A DNA stretch of 64,000 nt from Pollenia angustigena (lineage: Eukaryota; Arthropoda; Insecta; Diptera; Polleniidae), in assembly GCA_930367215.1 (NCBI GenBank), contig OV884059.1:233677803-233741802 (forward strand), read 5' to 3'. Both the position numbers and the translations under genes were made by a program. The number at the start of each line of letters is the position of its first letter. The stretch's first letter is position 1. A model generated the notes under the pieces. It worked only from the letters and a program-made list of their open reading frames with translations, did not search any database and was not told the DNA's origin. Positions 21,254 to 32,888 of the stretch are shown here, in pieces.

Positions 21254-23927
21254 ATGTTGAGAGAATTTCCACTAATTGTAGTGGGGAAATGTAAGATGAG
21301 ATGAACCCACTGTTGTTTATTGTTGATGTGTTTTGTTTAAACTTTGATATTGTTACAAGTAGAACTGTTGCTATAATTCTTATACGTTTAACAGTTTTAT
21401 TTGGTTTAATATCTTTAGTTTGTCTAAAACCTTTATGGATGAAGTTTCCTGATGATCTGGCCTAAGCAACCAGTGAAATGCATAGGAATAGCTTATCCCA
21501 TCAACAATAAATTTCAAGTGTTTTTATCAATAATAAAAACTGGGAATTAAGCACGAATAACAAAATCTTTTGAAATTAAAATTTTGTATTCCCAAAAATT
21601 GAAATTACTTTTTCATAATAAACAGGCAGTGCACGGCCTAAAAAACACGTAATTGACAACATCTTTTGTAAGTTGTTGTTTTTTTCATTTTGTTTTTCTT
21701 AACCTACTTACAACTACAATTAATGTTGAGAGAATTTCAACTAATTGTAGTGGGGAAATGTAAGATGAGATGAACCCACTGTTGTTTATTGTTGATGTGT
21801 TTTGTTTAAACTTTGATATTGTTACAAGTAGAACTGTTGCTATAATTCTTATACGTTTAACAGTTTTATTTGGTTTAATATCTTTAGTTTGTCTAAAACC
21901 TTTATGGATGAAGTTTCCTGATGATCTGGCCTAAGCAACCAGTGAAATGCATAGGAATAGCTTATCCCATCAACAATAAATTTCAAGTGTTTTTATCAAT
22001 AATAAAAACTGGGAATTAAGCACGAATAACAAAATCTTTTGAAATTAAAATTTTGTATTCCCAAAAATTGAAATTACTTTTTCATAATAAACAGGCAGTG
22101 CACGGCCTAAAAAACACTTAATTGACAACATCTTTTGTAAGTTGTTGTTTTTTTCATTTTGTTTTTCTTAACCTACTTACAACTACAATTAATGTTGAGA
22201 GAATTTCAACTAATTGTAGTGGGGAAATGTAAGATGAGATGAACCCACTGTTGTTTATTGTTGATGTGTTTTGTTTAAACTTTGATATTGTTACAAGTAG
22301 AACTGTTGCTATAATTCTTATACGTTTAACAGTTTTATTTGGTTTAATATCTTTAGTTTGTCTAAAACCTTTATGGATGAAGTTTCTTGATGATCTGGCC
22401 TAAGCAACCAGTGAAATGCATAGGAATAGCTTATCCCATCAACAATAAATTTCAAGTGTTTTTATCAATAATAAAAACTGGGAATTAAGCACGAATAACA
22501 AAATCTTTTGAAATTAAAATTTTGTATTCCCAAAAATTTAAATTACTTTTTCATAATAAACAGGCAGTGCACGGCCTAAAAAACACTTAATTGACAACAT
22601 CTTTTGTAAGTTGTTGTTTTTTTCATTTTGTTTTTCTTAACCTACTTACAACTACAATTAATGTTGAGAGAATTTCAACTAATTGTAGTGGGGAAATGTA
22701 AGATGAGATGAACCCACTGTTGTTTATTGTTGATGTGTTTTGTTTAAACTTTGATATTGTTACAAGTAGAACTGTTGCTATAATTCTTATACGTTTAACA
22801 GTTTTATTTGGTTTAATATCTTTAGTTTGTCTAAAACCTTTATGGATGAAGTTTCTTGATGATCTGGCCTAAGCAACCAGTGAAATGCATAGGAATAGCT
22901 TATCCCATCAACAATAAATTTCAAGTGTTTTTATCAATAATAAAAACTGGGAATTAAGCACGAATAACAAAATCTTTTGAAATTAAAATTTTGTATTCCC
23001 AAAAATTGAAATTACTTTTTGATAATAAACAGGCAGTGCACGGCCTAAAAAACACTTAATTGACAACATCTTTTGTAAGTTGTTGTTTTTTTCATTTTGT
23101 TTTTCTTAACCTACTTACAACTACAATTAATGTTGAGAGAATTTCAACTAATTGTAGTGGGGAAATGTAAGATGAGATGAACCCACTGTTGTTTATTGTT
23201 GATGTGTTTTGTTTAAACTTTGATATTGTTACAAGTAGAACTGTTGCTATAATTCTTATACGTTTAACAGTTTTATTTGGTTTAATATCTTTAGTTTGTC
23301 TAAAACCTTTATGGATGAAGTTTCCTGATGATCTGGCCTAAGCAACCAGTGAAATGCATAGGAATAGCTTATCCCATCAACAATAAATTTCAAGTGTTTT
23401 TATCAATAATAAAAACTGGGAATTAAGCACGAATAACAAAATCTTTTGAAATTAAAATTTTGTATTCCCAAAAATTGAAATTACTTTTTGATAATAAACA
23501 GGCAGTGCACGGCCTAAAAAACACTTAATTGACAACATCTTTTGTAAGTTGTTGTTTTTTTCATTTTGTTTTTCTTAACCTACTTACAACTACAATTTAT
23601 GTTGAGAGAATTTCAACTAATTGTAGTGGGGAAATGTAAGATGAGATGAACCCACTGTTGTTTATTGTTGATGTGTTTTGTTTAAACTTTGATATTGTTA
23701 CAAGTAGAACTGTTGCTATAATTCTTATACGTTTAACAGTTTTATTTGGTTTAATATCTTTAGTTTGTCTAAAACCTTTATGGATGAAGTTTCCTGATGA
23801 TCTGGCCTAAGCAACCAGTGAAATGCATAGGAATAGCTTATCCCATCAACAATAAATTTCAAGTGTTTTTATCAATAATAAAAACTGGGAATTAAGCACG
23901 AATAACAAAATCTTTTGAAATTAAAAA
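21254..23927 (+). repeat. 469-bp tandem array, ~5.7 units
   Basis: The anchor 'atgttgagagaatttc' recurs at 21254, 21723, 22192, 22661, 23130 and 23599, exactly 469 bases apart. Units are nearly identical; visible differences include tttcctgatg/tttcttgatg and ttttcataa/ttttgataa. Each unit matches parts of the foldback element: 13205-13375 joined to 16853-17060, without the 3.4-kb middle. The array begins at the broken end of a transposase remnant and ends mid-unit at about 23927. No conserved reading frame was seen. Confidence 0.95.
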
Positions 23928-24166
23928 ATATTTATTAATAAAATAAATTGTGGCTGACACTACAGTCCAAAACGTGACCGCCACTACACTCACTTTGTGT
24001 AGTAAAAAAGTCAGTATTTTTACAGGAAACGTTAGAATTGAAATCGCAGCGCATAAAATAGGAACTCTAAAATAAGTCGAAAGATACAAAATGTAATTAA
24101 TAAACTCGTTAAAATGCTATTTTTGAATATAAACACCACCTAAACCAAATCACTAATAAGACGTTA

Positions 24167-24317
24167 TGCTGGGTACACACAATGCAACCTACATGCAATC
24201 TGTTTCAATGCAACCTCAATATATCAAAGCGTTTTGATGTTGATGCAATCTAGAATGAATGAAAATGAATTTAATTCACTAGATTGCGTAAACGCGTTGC
24301 ATAGTGTGTACCCAGCA
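24167..24317. mobile_element. Harbinger-like MITE, TTA TSD
   Basis: The inverted ends TGCTGGGTACACAC, then atgcaac after one variable base, are about 22 bases long. TTA occurs at 24164-24166 and 24318-24320. A 3-bp TTA duplication is typical of PIF/Harbinger. The element is 151 bp and non-coding. Confidence 0.7.
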
Positions 24318-24739
24318 TTAGAAACCAACATTTAAACTTAAATAATTTAAAACAAACCCGTTTTAGAAATAAGAAATATAAATGTTTCAAAAACTTAAAA
24401 AATTAATTTTTTTTAATTAAAATTGTTGCCACATACTTAAGTATTTTTACTACAAAAATCAGATATTTATATTTTGCATTTATGGTAGACTTACGCGTGG
24501 AATTGCCCATATGCATTTATTTAAGAATACATCGAAGCACTTACCCGCAGTGCCAGAGAAAATGTGATGTACTATTTAACTACATAATTTTAACAACAAG
24601 AATACGGGAATTTCTGTTCTCTTTTTAGATTATTTTAAACAAGAAAATAAAAAAATATGTTTTTATATTTATAGTGTTGTTGTTTTTTCTATAAAAAACA
24701 AGTAAAACAGGTTTTTATGGTTTCAATATTAAACAAAAC
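24318..24739. other. AT-rich spacer, nothing recognised
   Basis: No supported feature. Confidence 0.3.
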
Positions 24740-25760
24740 TAAATATTTAATCGATTTTGCGAGAAACCAACCTCCGGTTCATAAGCTATCAACCACTCAA
24801 GTCCGTGGATGTTTAATTTAATTTTGTAAGTTCAATAAAAAAAAATTAAAATAATAAACAAGTACCAAAAAGTCTCCTCCTATATTTTCTTTATCACTAT
24901 GGACTCTGCTTGTTAAATTTAATGTTTCTACCTTCAGTACTAATAAAAATACCATAAGTACTAGCTAAAGAATGAAAAAGGAATAAAAACATCCCTCTCA
25001 CAAATTCCCATCCACTTAAACATTCCATGGTTAATTTTATGTTTCTAACTGCTAATTTCATCAAGTTCACTTTAAACTAACTTTTACCTTAACTTCAAGT
25101 TAACAGTATGTTTTGACAGCTATAACTGATAGTTAATTATAACTGCACGTGGTGAAATTGGGGGTTAGTCTTTTATATAAGAACATTAAAAAAGTACCAG
25201 TTGAGAGCAAAATAGTACCAAAAAGTTTACTTTTATAGATTCTCATGTACTCAGGAAATTGTATGTTCAGTTTTATGTTTCTAAGTCTAATGCTTACGAA
25301 AATTGAACGTGTACAAGTTGTAGAACGAAGACGTACCTAAAAGCTCCACCTAACAGGTTCTTATTTACTCAGGACATTGTGTTTTTAATTTTATGTTTGT
25401 AATTTCTAATATTAAAGAAAATTAAAAAAGTACCAGTTGAAGAACAAAAAAGTAATCCAAAGTTTCCTCTTATAGATTCTCATCCATTACGGACATTGCA
25501 TGTTTAATTTTATGTTTCTAGGTCCAACAGTTACGAAAATTAAAAAAAGTACCAGTTGAAAAACCAATAATTACCAACATTTATTATCCTATAGGTTCTC
25601 ATTCACTCAGGACCCTGCCCCTATAGTTTAATGTTTCTATGTTTAATATTATAGAAAATTCAAAAATTACCACATGCAGCACGAAAAAAATAAAAGAAAC
25701 CAATTTAATTTCCAGTATTACCCTTTTCTGAGATTTTTTTCTTCCCATTGTGGTAGGAAA
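24740..25760 (+). repeat. diverged ~130-bp monomers ('agtaccagttgaa' family)
   Basis: About five diverged units share 'aaaagtaccagttga.ga.caaaaagtacc', 'tctcatccact.aggacattg' and 'tttaattttatgtttcta' (near 24870, 25190, 25330, 25440, 25560). The left flank 'atcgattttgcgag.aacca.cctccggttcat' is shared with the copy at 35180-35650, so this is a dispersed element with internal repeats. Class unknown. Confidence 0.6.
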
Positions 25761-25802
25761 AATTTCAATATTGTAGTGGGGGCCCACAATTTAATGCGTA
25801 TA

Positions 25803-26062
25803 TCGAGCTCTAACCGCGAAAATAACGAAAGCGACATCATTTGCAATTTTCGTTTTCTTTTTTAATAAATGACTTTATTGGCAATACTTGCATCATCCCC
25901 TAAAATGTCTAAATCACATAAGGTACCGTTACGCTTTTATAGCAAAAACTATTTTATTGTAAGCGACAAATTTCATACAAAATTAATATAAAAAAAATAA
26001 AAAACTCTCTCCTGTAAAATTCGATTTTTGGCGCTTACGTTATTTTCGCGGTTAGGGTTCGA
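25803..26062. mobile_element. MITE with TCGA..CTAACCGCGAAAATAACG ends, TA TSD
   Basis: Inverted ends of about 30 bases (core CTAACCGCGAAAATAACG) are flanked by TA (25801-25802, 26063-26064). The element is 260 bp and non-coding. Confidence 0.75.
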
Positions 26063-26064
26063 TA

Positions 26065-26492
26065 TGTTAATGAATGGAGAAAATACGTGGGGTTTCACCC
26101 CTTCAACATTTGAATTTCGAAAAAAAAAATACCAAATTGATATTTGTGTTCTTTAGATAAGTTACGAATGTGATATAATTTTTATTTCTGTGTTTATTGG
26201 TTTAAAATCAAGATGGAGTGACAAAAAAGTTCCAAAATACAGGTTTTAACTGTTTAATCCCCAAAGGGCAGAACTTCAAAAGAAGTACCTAACACCTGTC
26301 CAATTATTTTTTTTAATGAACAACGTCAAGCATTTAATTTTTTTGTAACTCTTAGTTATGGAGGTATGAGGTAGGCCAAAACAATCCAAAATGGGATTTC
26401 TTTCAAAAACCAATCCTGCCAATTCGTAAATCAAGTAAAAAAAAGCTTGAACCAATTACATACAATTTCGATGCCTTTCTGAGAGAAAAACA
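26065..26492. other. AT-rich spacer, nothing recognised
   Basis: No supported feature. Confidence 0.3.
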
Positions 26493-26531
26493 AGTTAGAG
26501 TGCTATATTCGGCTGTGCCGAATATAGCACT

Positions 26532-27888
26532 TTACGGACCACCTGTCCGTAAACACCTGGGTTCGAGCCCAGATTGAGTCAAGAATGAAAAATTATCAAT
26601 AAATTTTAATTAATTTTCATGTTGTAAAATTCCTTTCTTCATAAAAATAATTTAATGAAAATTAAATTTAATGAACTTAAGCCTAATTAAAAATATTAAA
26701 AATTTGGATTAAAAACCATAAATAGTTCAATAAAATAACCACAATACTAATAATTGTTAAAGCTAAGGCACGAGCTCTATGTTTGCATTTGTCCTTCAAG
26801 TTGTGCTGAAAAGGTCAACAAGAATAAGAAAGACAAAAAATGAAAAAAACAAAAAAATATGTACTTTGAACTTCAAGAAGAATTCTTGACAAAAGTACGA
26901 AAAAACAGAAGTAAGGGAATAACATGTTAAAATAAATTAAAATGGATAATCATTCAAAGCAAATTTCGATCTATCAAAGGTTAAATACAATTTGGTTTAA
27001 GGATTGATGTTTGACTAATGACGTCAGCAGTCGTCGATGGCTGCGAGTGTTAAACGGCAAGCCCTCTGAGGAGATTGAGTGGTTGCAATCGAAACATGTC
27101 AGGGTAACCTGTCCGTAAACACCTGGGTTCGAGCCCAGATTGAGTCAAGAATCAAAAATTATCAATAAATTTTAATTAATTTTCATGTTGTAAAATTCCT
27201 TTCTTCATAAAAATAATTTAATGAAAATTAAATTTAATGAACTTAAGCCTAATTAAAAATATTAAAAATTTGGATTAAAAACCATAAATAGTTCAATAAA
27301 ATAACCACAATACTAATAATTGTTAAAGCTAAGGCACGAGCTCTATGTTTGCATTTGTCCTTCAAGTTGTGCTGAAAAGGTCAACAAGAATAAGAAAGAC
27401 AAAAAATGAAAAAAACAAAAAAATATGTACTTTGAACTTCAAGAAGAATTCTTGACAAAAGTACGAAAAAACAGAAGTAAGGGAATAACATGTTAAAATA
27501 AATTAAAATGGATAATCATTCAAAGCAAATTTCGATCTATCAAAGGTTAAACACAATTTGGTTTAAGGATTGATGTTTGACTAATGACGTCAGCAGTCGT
27601 CGATGGCTGCGAGTGTTAAACGGCAAGCCCTCTGAGGAGATTGAGTGGTTGCAATCGAAACATGTCAGGGTAACCTGTCCGTAAACACCTGGGTTCGAGC
27701 CCAGATTGAGTCAAGAATGAAAAATTATCAATAAATTTTAATTAATTTTCATGTTGTAAAATTCCTTTCTTCATAAAAATAATTTAATGAAAATTAAATT
27801 TAATGAACTTAAGCCTAATTAAAAATATTAAAAATTTGGATTAAAAACCATAAATAGTTCAATAAAATAACCACAATACTAATAATAG
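26532..27888 (+). repeat. 566-bp tandem array, ~2.4 units, tRNA-like
   Basis: The anchor 'gtccgtaaacacctgggttcg' recurs at 26545, 27111 and 27677, a 566-bp period. The unit is a diverged relative of the 560-bp unit at 50731-55563 (same order: tRNA-like A box gattgagtggtt, B box GGTTCGAGCCC, then 'gtcaagaatga' and the AT-rich body). It sits inside a DINE-1-like element. Confidence 0.9.
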
Positions 27889-28816
27889 TTTGCAGTAAAT
27901 TTCAGAAGGCTGCTAAAATGGAATCTAAGGAAAATTATGAACCGTATATCACAAAATTGCATAACATTTTTTCTGGCCATATGAAGCTAAACTGGAAGAA
28001 AGTTTACCGCGTATTTAATTATTTTACCAGAGTGGGCTTTAAATGAGGCCTATGGTAAGTTATGCACCGATCTTTACCAAATTTCACAGTGTCATTTCTA
28101 GTTCTATAAAACTGTGATGTATCAAATTTTGTTATGATAGCGTTATTTTTTACGTTTTTAGGCGTACTAAGCTGTTTTCCGGGAGTAAGGTTTATATGGG
28201 GCCTATGGTAAATTATGGACCGATCTTCACAAAATTTTAAAGTCTTATTTCTCGTTCAATAAAACTGTGATGTACCAAATTTTGTTATGATAGCATTCTT
28301 TTTTACGTTTTTAGTCGTACTAAGCTGTTTTCCGGGAGTAAGGTTTATATGAGGCCTATGGTAAATTATGGACCGATCTTCACGAAACTTAACAGTTTCA
28401 TTTCTAGTCCTATTTAACTGTGACGTGCCAAAATTTGTTATGATAGCAGTGTTAGTTAGAGTTTTAGGCTTACTATACTCTTTTCCGGGCGTAGGGCTTA
28501 TATGGGGCCTAGGGTAAATCATGGACGGATCTTCTAGAAATTTTACAGCGTGATTTCCATTTATGTTAGTTTTTGTAACAAAATTATCAATTTTTTTTTA
28601 ATGGTGGTGGTTCGACATTTTGATTCATAGCTCAGATCCTATTGAACCGATTTTGCTGGATTTCAATCCCAAACTGCTTAGGATAACTACAAGCAATTTG
28701 ACACCAAGTTTGTTTATTTCTTTTGAGTTTTTCGAAAGTGAGCGTGTTTTCAACAGACGGACAGACAGACGGACATGGCTAAATCGACTTAAAAATACTC
28801 AAGGACCCAGAATATA

Positions 28817-30128
28817 TCGGGTGTTTTTTCAGTGGTATAGAACTTCGAATTGAAATAAAACACAAGAAAATCGTTTTAATGACCATCAATTTGGCTTTAT
28901 TGGAAGGATAATTTTATGCCATTAATGTTTAAATATGATTTCAGGCATGTGGCCGCCGCGGCTGGCTCGAATAAAGCCAATTCTACAGGTCCAATTTTCA
29001 ACCACTTTTTCGAGCATATGGGGCCGTATGTCGGCAATAACGCCACGAATGTTGGCTTCCAATTCCCCTAACGTTTCTGGTTTGTTGGCGTAGACGAGCG
29101 ACTTCACATATCCCCAAAGAAAATAATCCAATGGTGTCAAATCACACGATCTTGGTGGCCAATTGACAGGTCCATTCCGCGAAATTATGCGCTCATCGAA
29201 TGTTTCCTTCAATAAATCGATTGTGGCGTGCGCTGTGTGGCATGTAGCGCCGTCTTGTTGGAACCACAACTCATCCACATTCATGCCATCCAATTCGGGA
29301 ACAAAATAGTCGGTTATCATGGCTCTATACCGGTCTCCATTAACGGTAACTGGCTCTCCAGCATTATTTCGGAAGAAGTATGGCCCAATGATTCCACCAG
29401 CCCATAGAGCACACTAAACAGTCAGTTTTTGTGGATGTAATGGCGTCTCAAGGGTCTCATGTGGATTCTCTTCACTCCAAATGCGGCAATTTTGCTTGTT
29501 GACGTAGCCATTCAACCAAAAATGAGCCTCATCACTGAACAAAATTTTGCGATGAAAATCAGCATCGAGATCAATCTCATTTTCGGCCCATACACCAAAA
29601 TCACGACGCATTGCATGGTCTCGCGGCTTTAATTCTTGCACAAGCTGGATCTTGTAAGGTCGCAAGCCAAGATCTTTGCGCAAAATCTTCCTTAGGATAA
29701 CTACAAGTTGATGGACAAAGCTCCAATTGCTGTGCACGGTGGCGAATCGATTCATTCGGGTCCTCTTCAACACTTTGCTCTACAGCGGCAATTGTTTCTT
29801 CGGTGCGCACTGTTCGACGTCTCTGCGGATGCGTATTATCACATAGAGTAAACGCAGTGCGAAAACGATCCATGTTTAACCGAATTAATTGCTCTGATGG
29901 ACGATTATGTGGACCATAAAATGGACGGAGCTTGCGGTAAACTTCGCGAACTGAACCGTAATTTCGAAATAAATTTGCACGATTTGCAAGCGTTGTTCTT
30001 TTGTCAACCTGTTCATGATGAAATGGCAAACCAAACTGAACATAAATGACATTAGAGTTGCCAGATTTGACCACAAAATGCCAGTTTTATCTCTATTCGA
30101 AAAACAAACCTGTAAAAAAAACACCCGA
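28817..30128 (-). mobile_element. DD41D mariner-like element, full length, dead
   Basis: The inverted ends TCGGGTGTTTTTT are flanked by TA (28815-28816, 30129-30130). The empty site matches the DINE-1 consensus seen at 32470-32500 (ggacccagtatatatatact). The length, 1312 bp, is typical for mariner-like elements. It encloses one broken transposase gene. Confidence 0.85.
28922..30016 (-). pseudogene. DD41D transposase pseudogene
   Basis: The start MNRLTKEQRLQIVQIYFE is at 30016 on the minus strand. The protein continues through an N-terminal helix-turn-helix region (VREVYRKLRPFYGPHNRPSE), EETIAAVEQSV, and the catalytic motifs ILFSDEAHF, WFQQDGATCHTA and WPPRSCDLTPLDYFLWG. Forty-one residues separate the second and third catalytic aspartates, the spacing known for rosa/Visitor-type DD41D elements. 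Two frameshifts (near 29930 and 29690) and an in-frame TAG replacing a tryptophan (LTV*CALW, about 29414) inactivate it. The C-terminus GGHMPEIIFKH is intact. Confidence 0.85.
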
Positions 30129-30311
30129 TATATACTTTGTGGGGTCTGAGATGAATAATAAAAAAGTTTCACACGGAATGACAAACTTAATATACCCTCT
30201 TCACAACTAATTGTGGTGTAGGGTATAAAAACGACTTTTTAATTCTTGCGTTTTCGGTTTCCAGAACACCTCTGATTAATAGTTATATTATAGCTTATCG
30301 ATGGATACCAT

Positions 30312-30520
30312 GTGCAAAACATGTTAAATGAAGCATTTTCGGATACATTGCCTCTATTTATTTTTATTTATTTATTTATTTGTCGTTCCATACACAAGAC
30401 TAAGAGTCTCATATTGCAGTACAGAACTAAGAATTCGCAAAATGTTGAAATGCAAAATCTTAAAACTAGTTACAAAAATCAACAATTTATAAAAATAAAG
30501 AAATAAATTAATAACATTAA
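30312..30520. other. short spacer with (TTTA)n
   Basis: 'tttatttttatttatttatttattt' at about 30356-30380 is a simple repeat. Nothing else is supported between the two DINE-like elements. Confidence 0.4.
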
Positions 30521-31061
30521 TCAAAAACTAGTTAGAGTGCTATTTTCGGCTGTGCCGAATCTTTGATACCCTCCACCGACAGTTCGAATGTTTAAGGAGT
30601 AATATCTGTATGATGTTATTATTATCTTAAACTGTGACGATTTGTTATTAATTATGGTTTTAGGCGACTAAATTGTTTTCCGGTAGTAGGGTTTATGTGG
30701 GGCCTAGGGTAAATTATGGACCGATCATCACGAAATTTTACAGCGTCATTTCTAGTCCTATAAAACTGTGACGAGCCAAAATTTGTTATGATTGCACTAT
30801 TTTTTACGGTTTTAGGCGTACTAAACTCTTTTCCGGTAGTGTGATTTATATGGGGCTTAAGGTAAATTATTGACCGATCGTCACGAAATTTCACAGTGTT
30901 ATTTTTAGTCCTAAAAGACTGTGACGTACCAAATTCTGTTATGATAGCATTATTAATTATGGTTTTAGGCGACTAAACTGTTTTCCGGTAGTAGGGTTTA
31001 TATGGGGCCTAGGGTAAATTATGAAGTGATCTTTACGAAATATCACAGCGTCATTTCTAGT

Positions 31062-31980
31062 TAGAGTTTCTACGCGGGAAAGAATTCCCGGGAATCCCGG
31101 GACACTTTTTCTTAAGTAATCCCGGAAAATTGTTTTCCGGGAATTTTCGGGAGTCTTAAATTAAATTTTTTGAAATTTTAATTTGTTAGCATCGTTAAAA
31201 TCAAAAACGAGCAATAAAAATATATTATTTACTAAAATTACTAAAGACTATCTTCAAATCGAACTATTTTTCCTACGCGAATAAATCAACCGTCTTTTTA
31301 ATTGCTGATGAAATGTCTAAAAAGCTTCTTGAAGTAAAAAATTAAAATGTACACGATACTTCATCAGCAACACCAATACCAGATGACTAACAAATTCTAA
31401 AAAAATAAATCAAAAGAAAATACAAAAGCCCGAAAATATCTTTAAAAAAGAATTTGACGTCTATAAAGTCACGGGTAATAGGCCAACAAATTTAAAATCT
31501 TTGTATGATGCACTTCTTACTATAAAACCACCGTCTGTAGAAAGCGATAGCACGTTTTCGGTAGCAACAAGGATTAGAAATAGAATCTCTGATGGGCTTT
31601 TAAATGCTTGAATGATAAAAAAAATAAATTTTCTTAAAAGAAAATTAATTTTACCAAGTTGCTTTTAATAAAAACTACTAAATATTAATAAGTTTTAATA
31701 ATTCGTGATCTCCCAAAAAATATATACATACGCGTATGAATGTAACAATTTATTTGGTTTTGTTGTGGTTTTTTGTGGAATTAATCAAGCTAATTTTTTT
31801 GGACTTTGTTTTATTTTTGTTGTAATATGTGTATATTCTTTTAAAAAAGGAAAAACTTTCGTCTTAAACTCATTTAATAAAATCATTGTTTTAGTCAAAG
31901 AATCCCGGGATTCCCGGGAATAAGATTTTTTTCATTTCGTTTCCCGGGAATAGAAAAAGTCCGGGAAATTAGAAACCCTA
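31062..31980 (+). mobile_element. hAT element, deletion derivative, 8-bp TSD
   Basis: The ends TAGAGTTTCTA and TAGGGTTTCTA (reverse complement of the right end) are flanked by tttctagt on both sides (31054-31061, 31981-31988). The subterminal zones are rich in CCCGGGA/TCCCGGG palindromes. It retains a short 3' coding piece (31450-31611). A sister copy is at 32889-33651. Confidence 0.85.
31450..31611 (+). pseudogene. hAT transposase C-terminal dimerisation fragment
   Basis: The frame reads EFDVYKVTGNRPTNLKSLYD, then LLTIKPPSVESDSTFSVA, then RIRNRISDGLLNA and a stop. This is the hATC signature (proline-rich P.SVE..FS followed by R.RLS..). The glycine/leucine block between VA and the RNRIS helix is deleted relative to the 33120 copy. 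Only the C-terminal tail of the transposase survives; there is no N-terminal zinc finger or RNase H-like core. Confidence 0.75.
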
Positions 31981-32387
31981 TTTCTAGTCCTTAAAAACAG
32001 TGACGAGCCAAAATTTGTTAAGCTAGCGTTATTTTTAACGGTTTTAGGCGTACTAAACTGTTTTCCGGGAGTAGTGTTTATATGGGGCTTAGGGTAAATT
32101 ATTGACGGATCTTCACGAAATTTAACAGCGTGATTTCCAGTCAAATAAAACAAATTTTTGCAAAATCTTATCTCATTCCGTGCCTTGTTCCAGCATTTAT
32201 GTTATTTTTTGTAACAAAATTATCAATTTTTTTAGGTGGTGGTTCCACATTTTTATTCATAGCTCTGGTCCTACTGAACCGATTTTGCTGAATTTCAATC
32301 CCAAACTGCTTAGGATAACTACAAACAATTTGGCACCAAGTTTGTTCATTTCTTTTGAGTTGTTCGAAAGTGAGCGTGTTTTCAACA

Positions 32388-32440
32388 GACGGACAGACGG
32401 ACAGACAGACGGACAGACAGACGGACAGACAGACGGACAT
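32388..32440 (-). repeat. (GTCCGTCT)n microsatellite in DINE-1-like element
   Basis: 'acggacagacggacagacag' repeats here on the plus strand. Expansion of this GTCCGTCTGTCT tract is a usual feature of INE-1/DINE-1 elements. Confidence 0.8.
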
Positions 32441-32609
32441 GGCTAAATCGACTTAAAATTACTCAAGGACCCAGTATATATATACTTTATAGGGTCTGAG
32501 ATGAATAATAAAAAAGTTTCACACGGAATGACAAACTTAATATACCCTCTTCACAACTAATTGTGGTGGAGGGTATAATAACAAAGTAAAACGCTCACTT
32601 TCAGAGTAC

Positions 32610-32870
32610 TTAATCTTATCTCTCAGCATTGCATATGCGTGTGTTTGTAAAAGGTTGTTGTAGAAACAACAACAAAACTACAAGATGAAAAAAAATCAAT
32701 TGTTATACTTTCATATGTTTGAAAAGAAGGTAAAATTCGCGAATTCTTTTTGTTAACATGATTTAGTTAAATGCATTAAATTTTTAAAGTAAATAGGATG
32801 ATTATGAAAACCCTATCGGGCCATTCTGCTGTTGTCTTATAATTGAGAGTTCTTTTAATAAACAAATGGG
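32610..32870 (+). repeat. dispersed repeat shared with 40135-40312 (inverted)
   Basis: Blocks 'atctctcagcattgc', 'gtagaaacaacaaca' and 'ataattgagagttct' occur here and, reverse-complemented and in the same order, at 40135-40312. The middles differ. Class unknown. Confidence 0.5.
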
Positions 32871-32888
32871 AATAATAAGTGTTGTGGT

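Larger units (their letters stand above)
26493..30232 (-). mobile_element. DINE-1-like element containing a tandem array and a DD41D insertion
   Basis: One end is 'gttagagtgctatattcggctgtgccgaa', which here forms a perfect hairpin at 26501-26531. The other end is 'cttcacaactaattgtggtgtagggtata' near 30205-30228. Between them lie the 566-bp array (26532-27888), ~155-bp DINE monomers (about 28035-28560), the 'gacggacatggctaaatcgac' signature (about 28765) and the mariner-like insertion 28817-30128. The usual sequence next to the first tip (gataccctccaccgacag) is missing and replaced by the array. Confidence 0.7.
30533..32578 (-). mobile_element. DINE-1-like element interrupted by a hAT copy
   Basis: It starts 'gttagagtgctattttcggctgtgccgaatc' then 'gataccctccaccgacag', and ends 'aactaattgtggtggagggtata'. 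Monomers of about 152-155 bases (taaattat.gaccgatc..cacgaaattt) occur near 30710, 30865 and 31015 and resume at about 31985-32150 after the hAT insertion. The INE-1 signature (ggacatggctaaatcgac, then actttatagggtctgag) lies at about 32430-32510. Confidence 0.8.

Noticed and set aside
21254..23927. CRISPR array
   Set aside because: Repeats are 469 bp, contiguous and without unique spacers, in a eukaryotic context.
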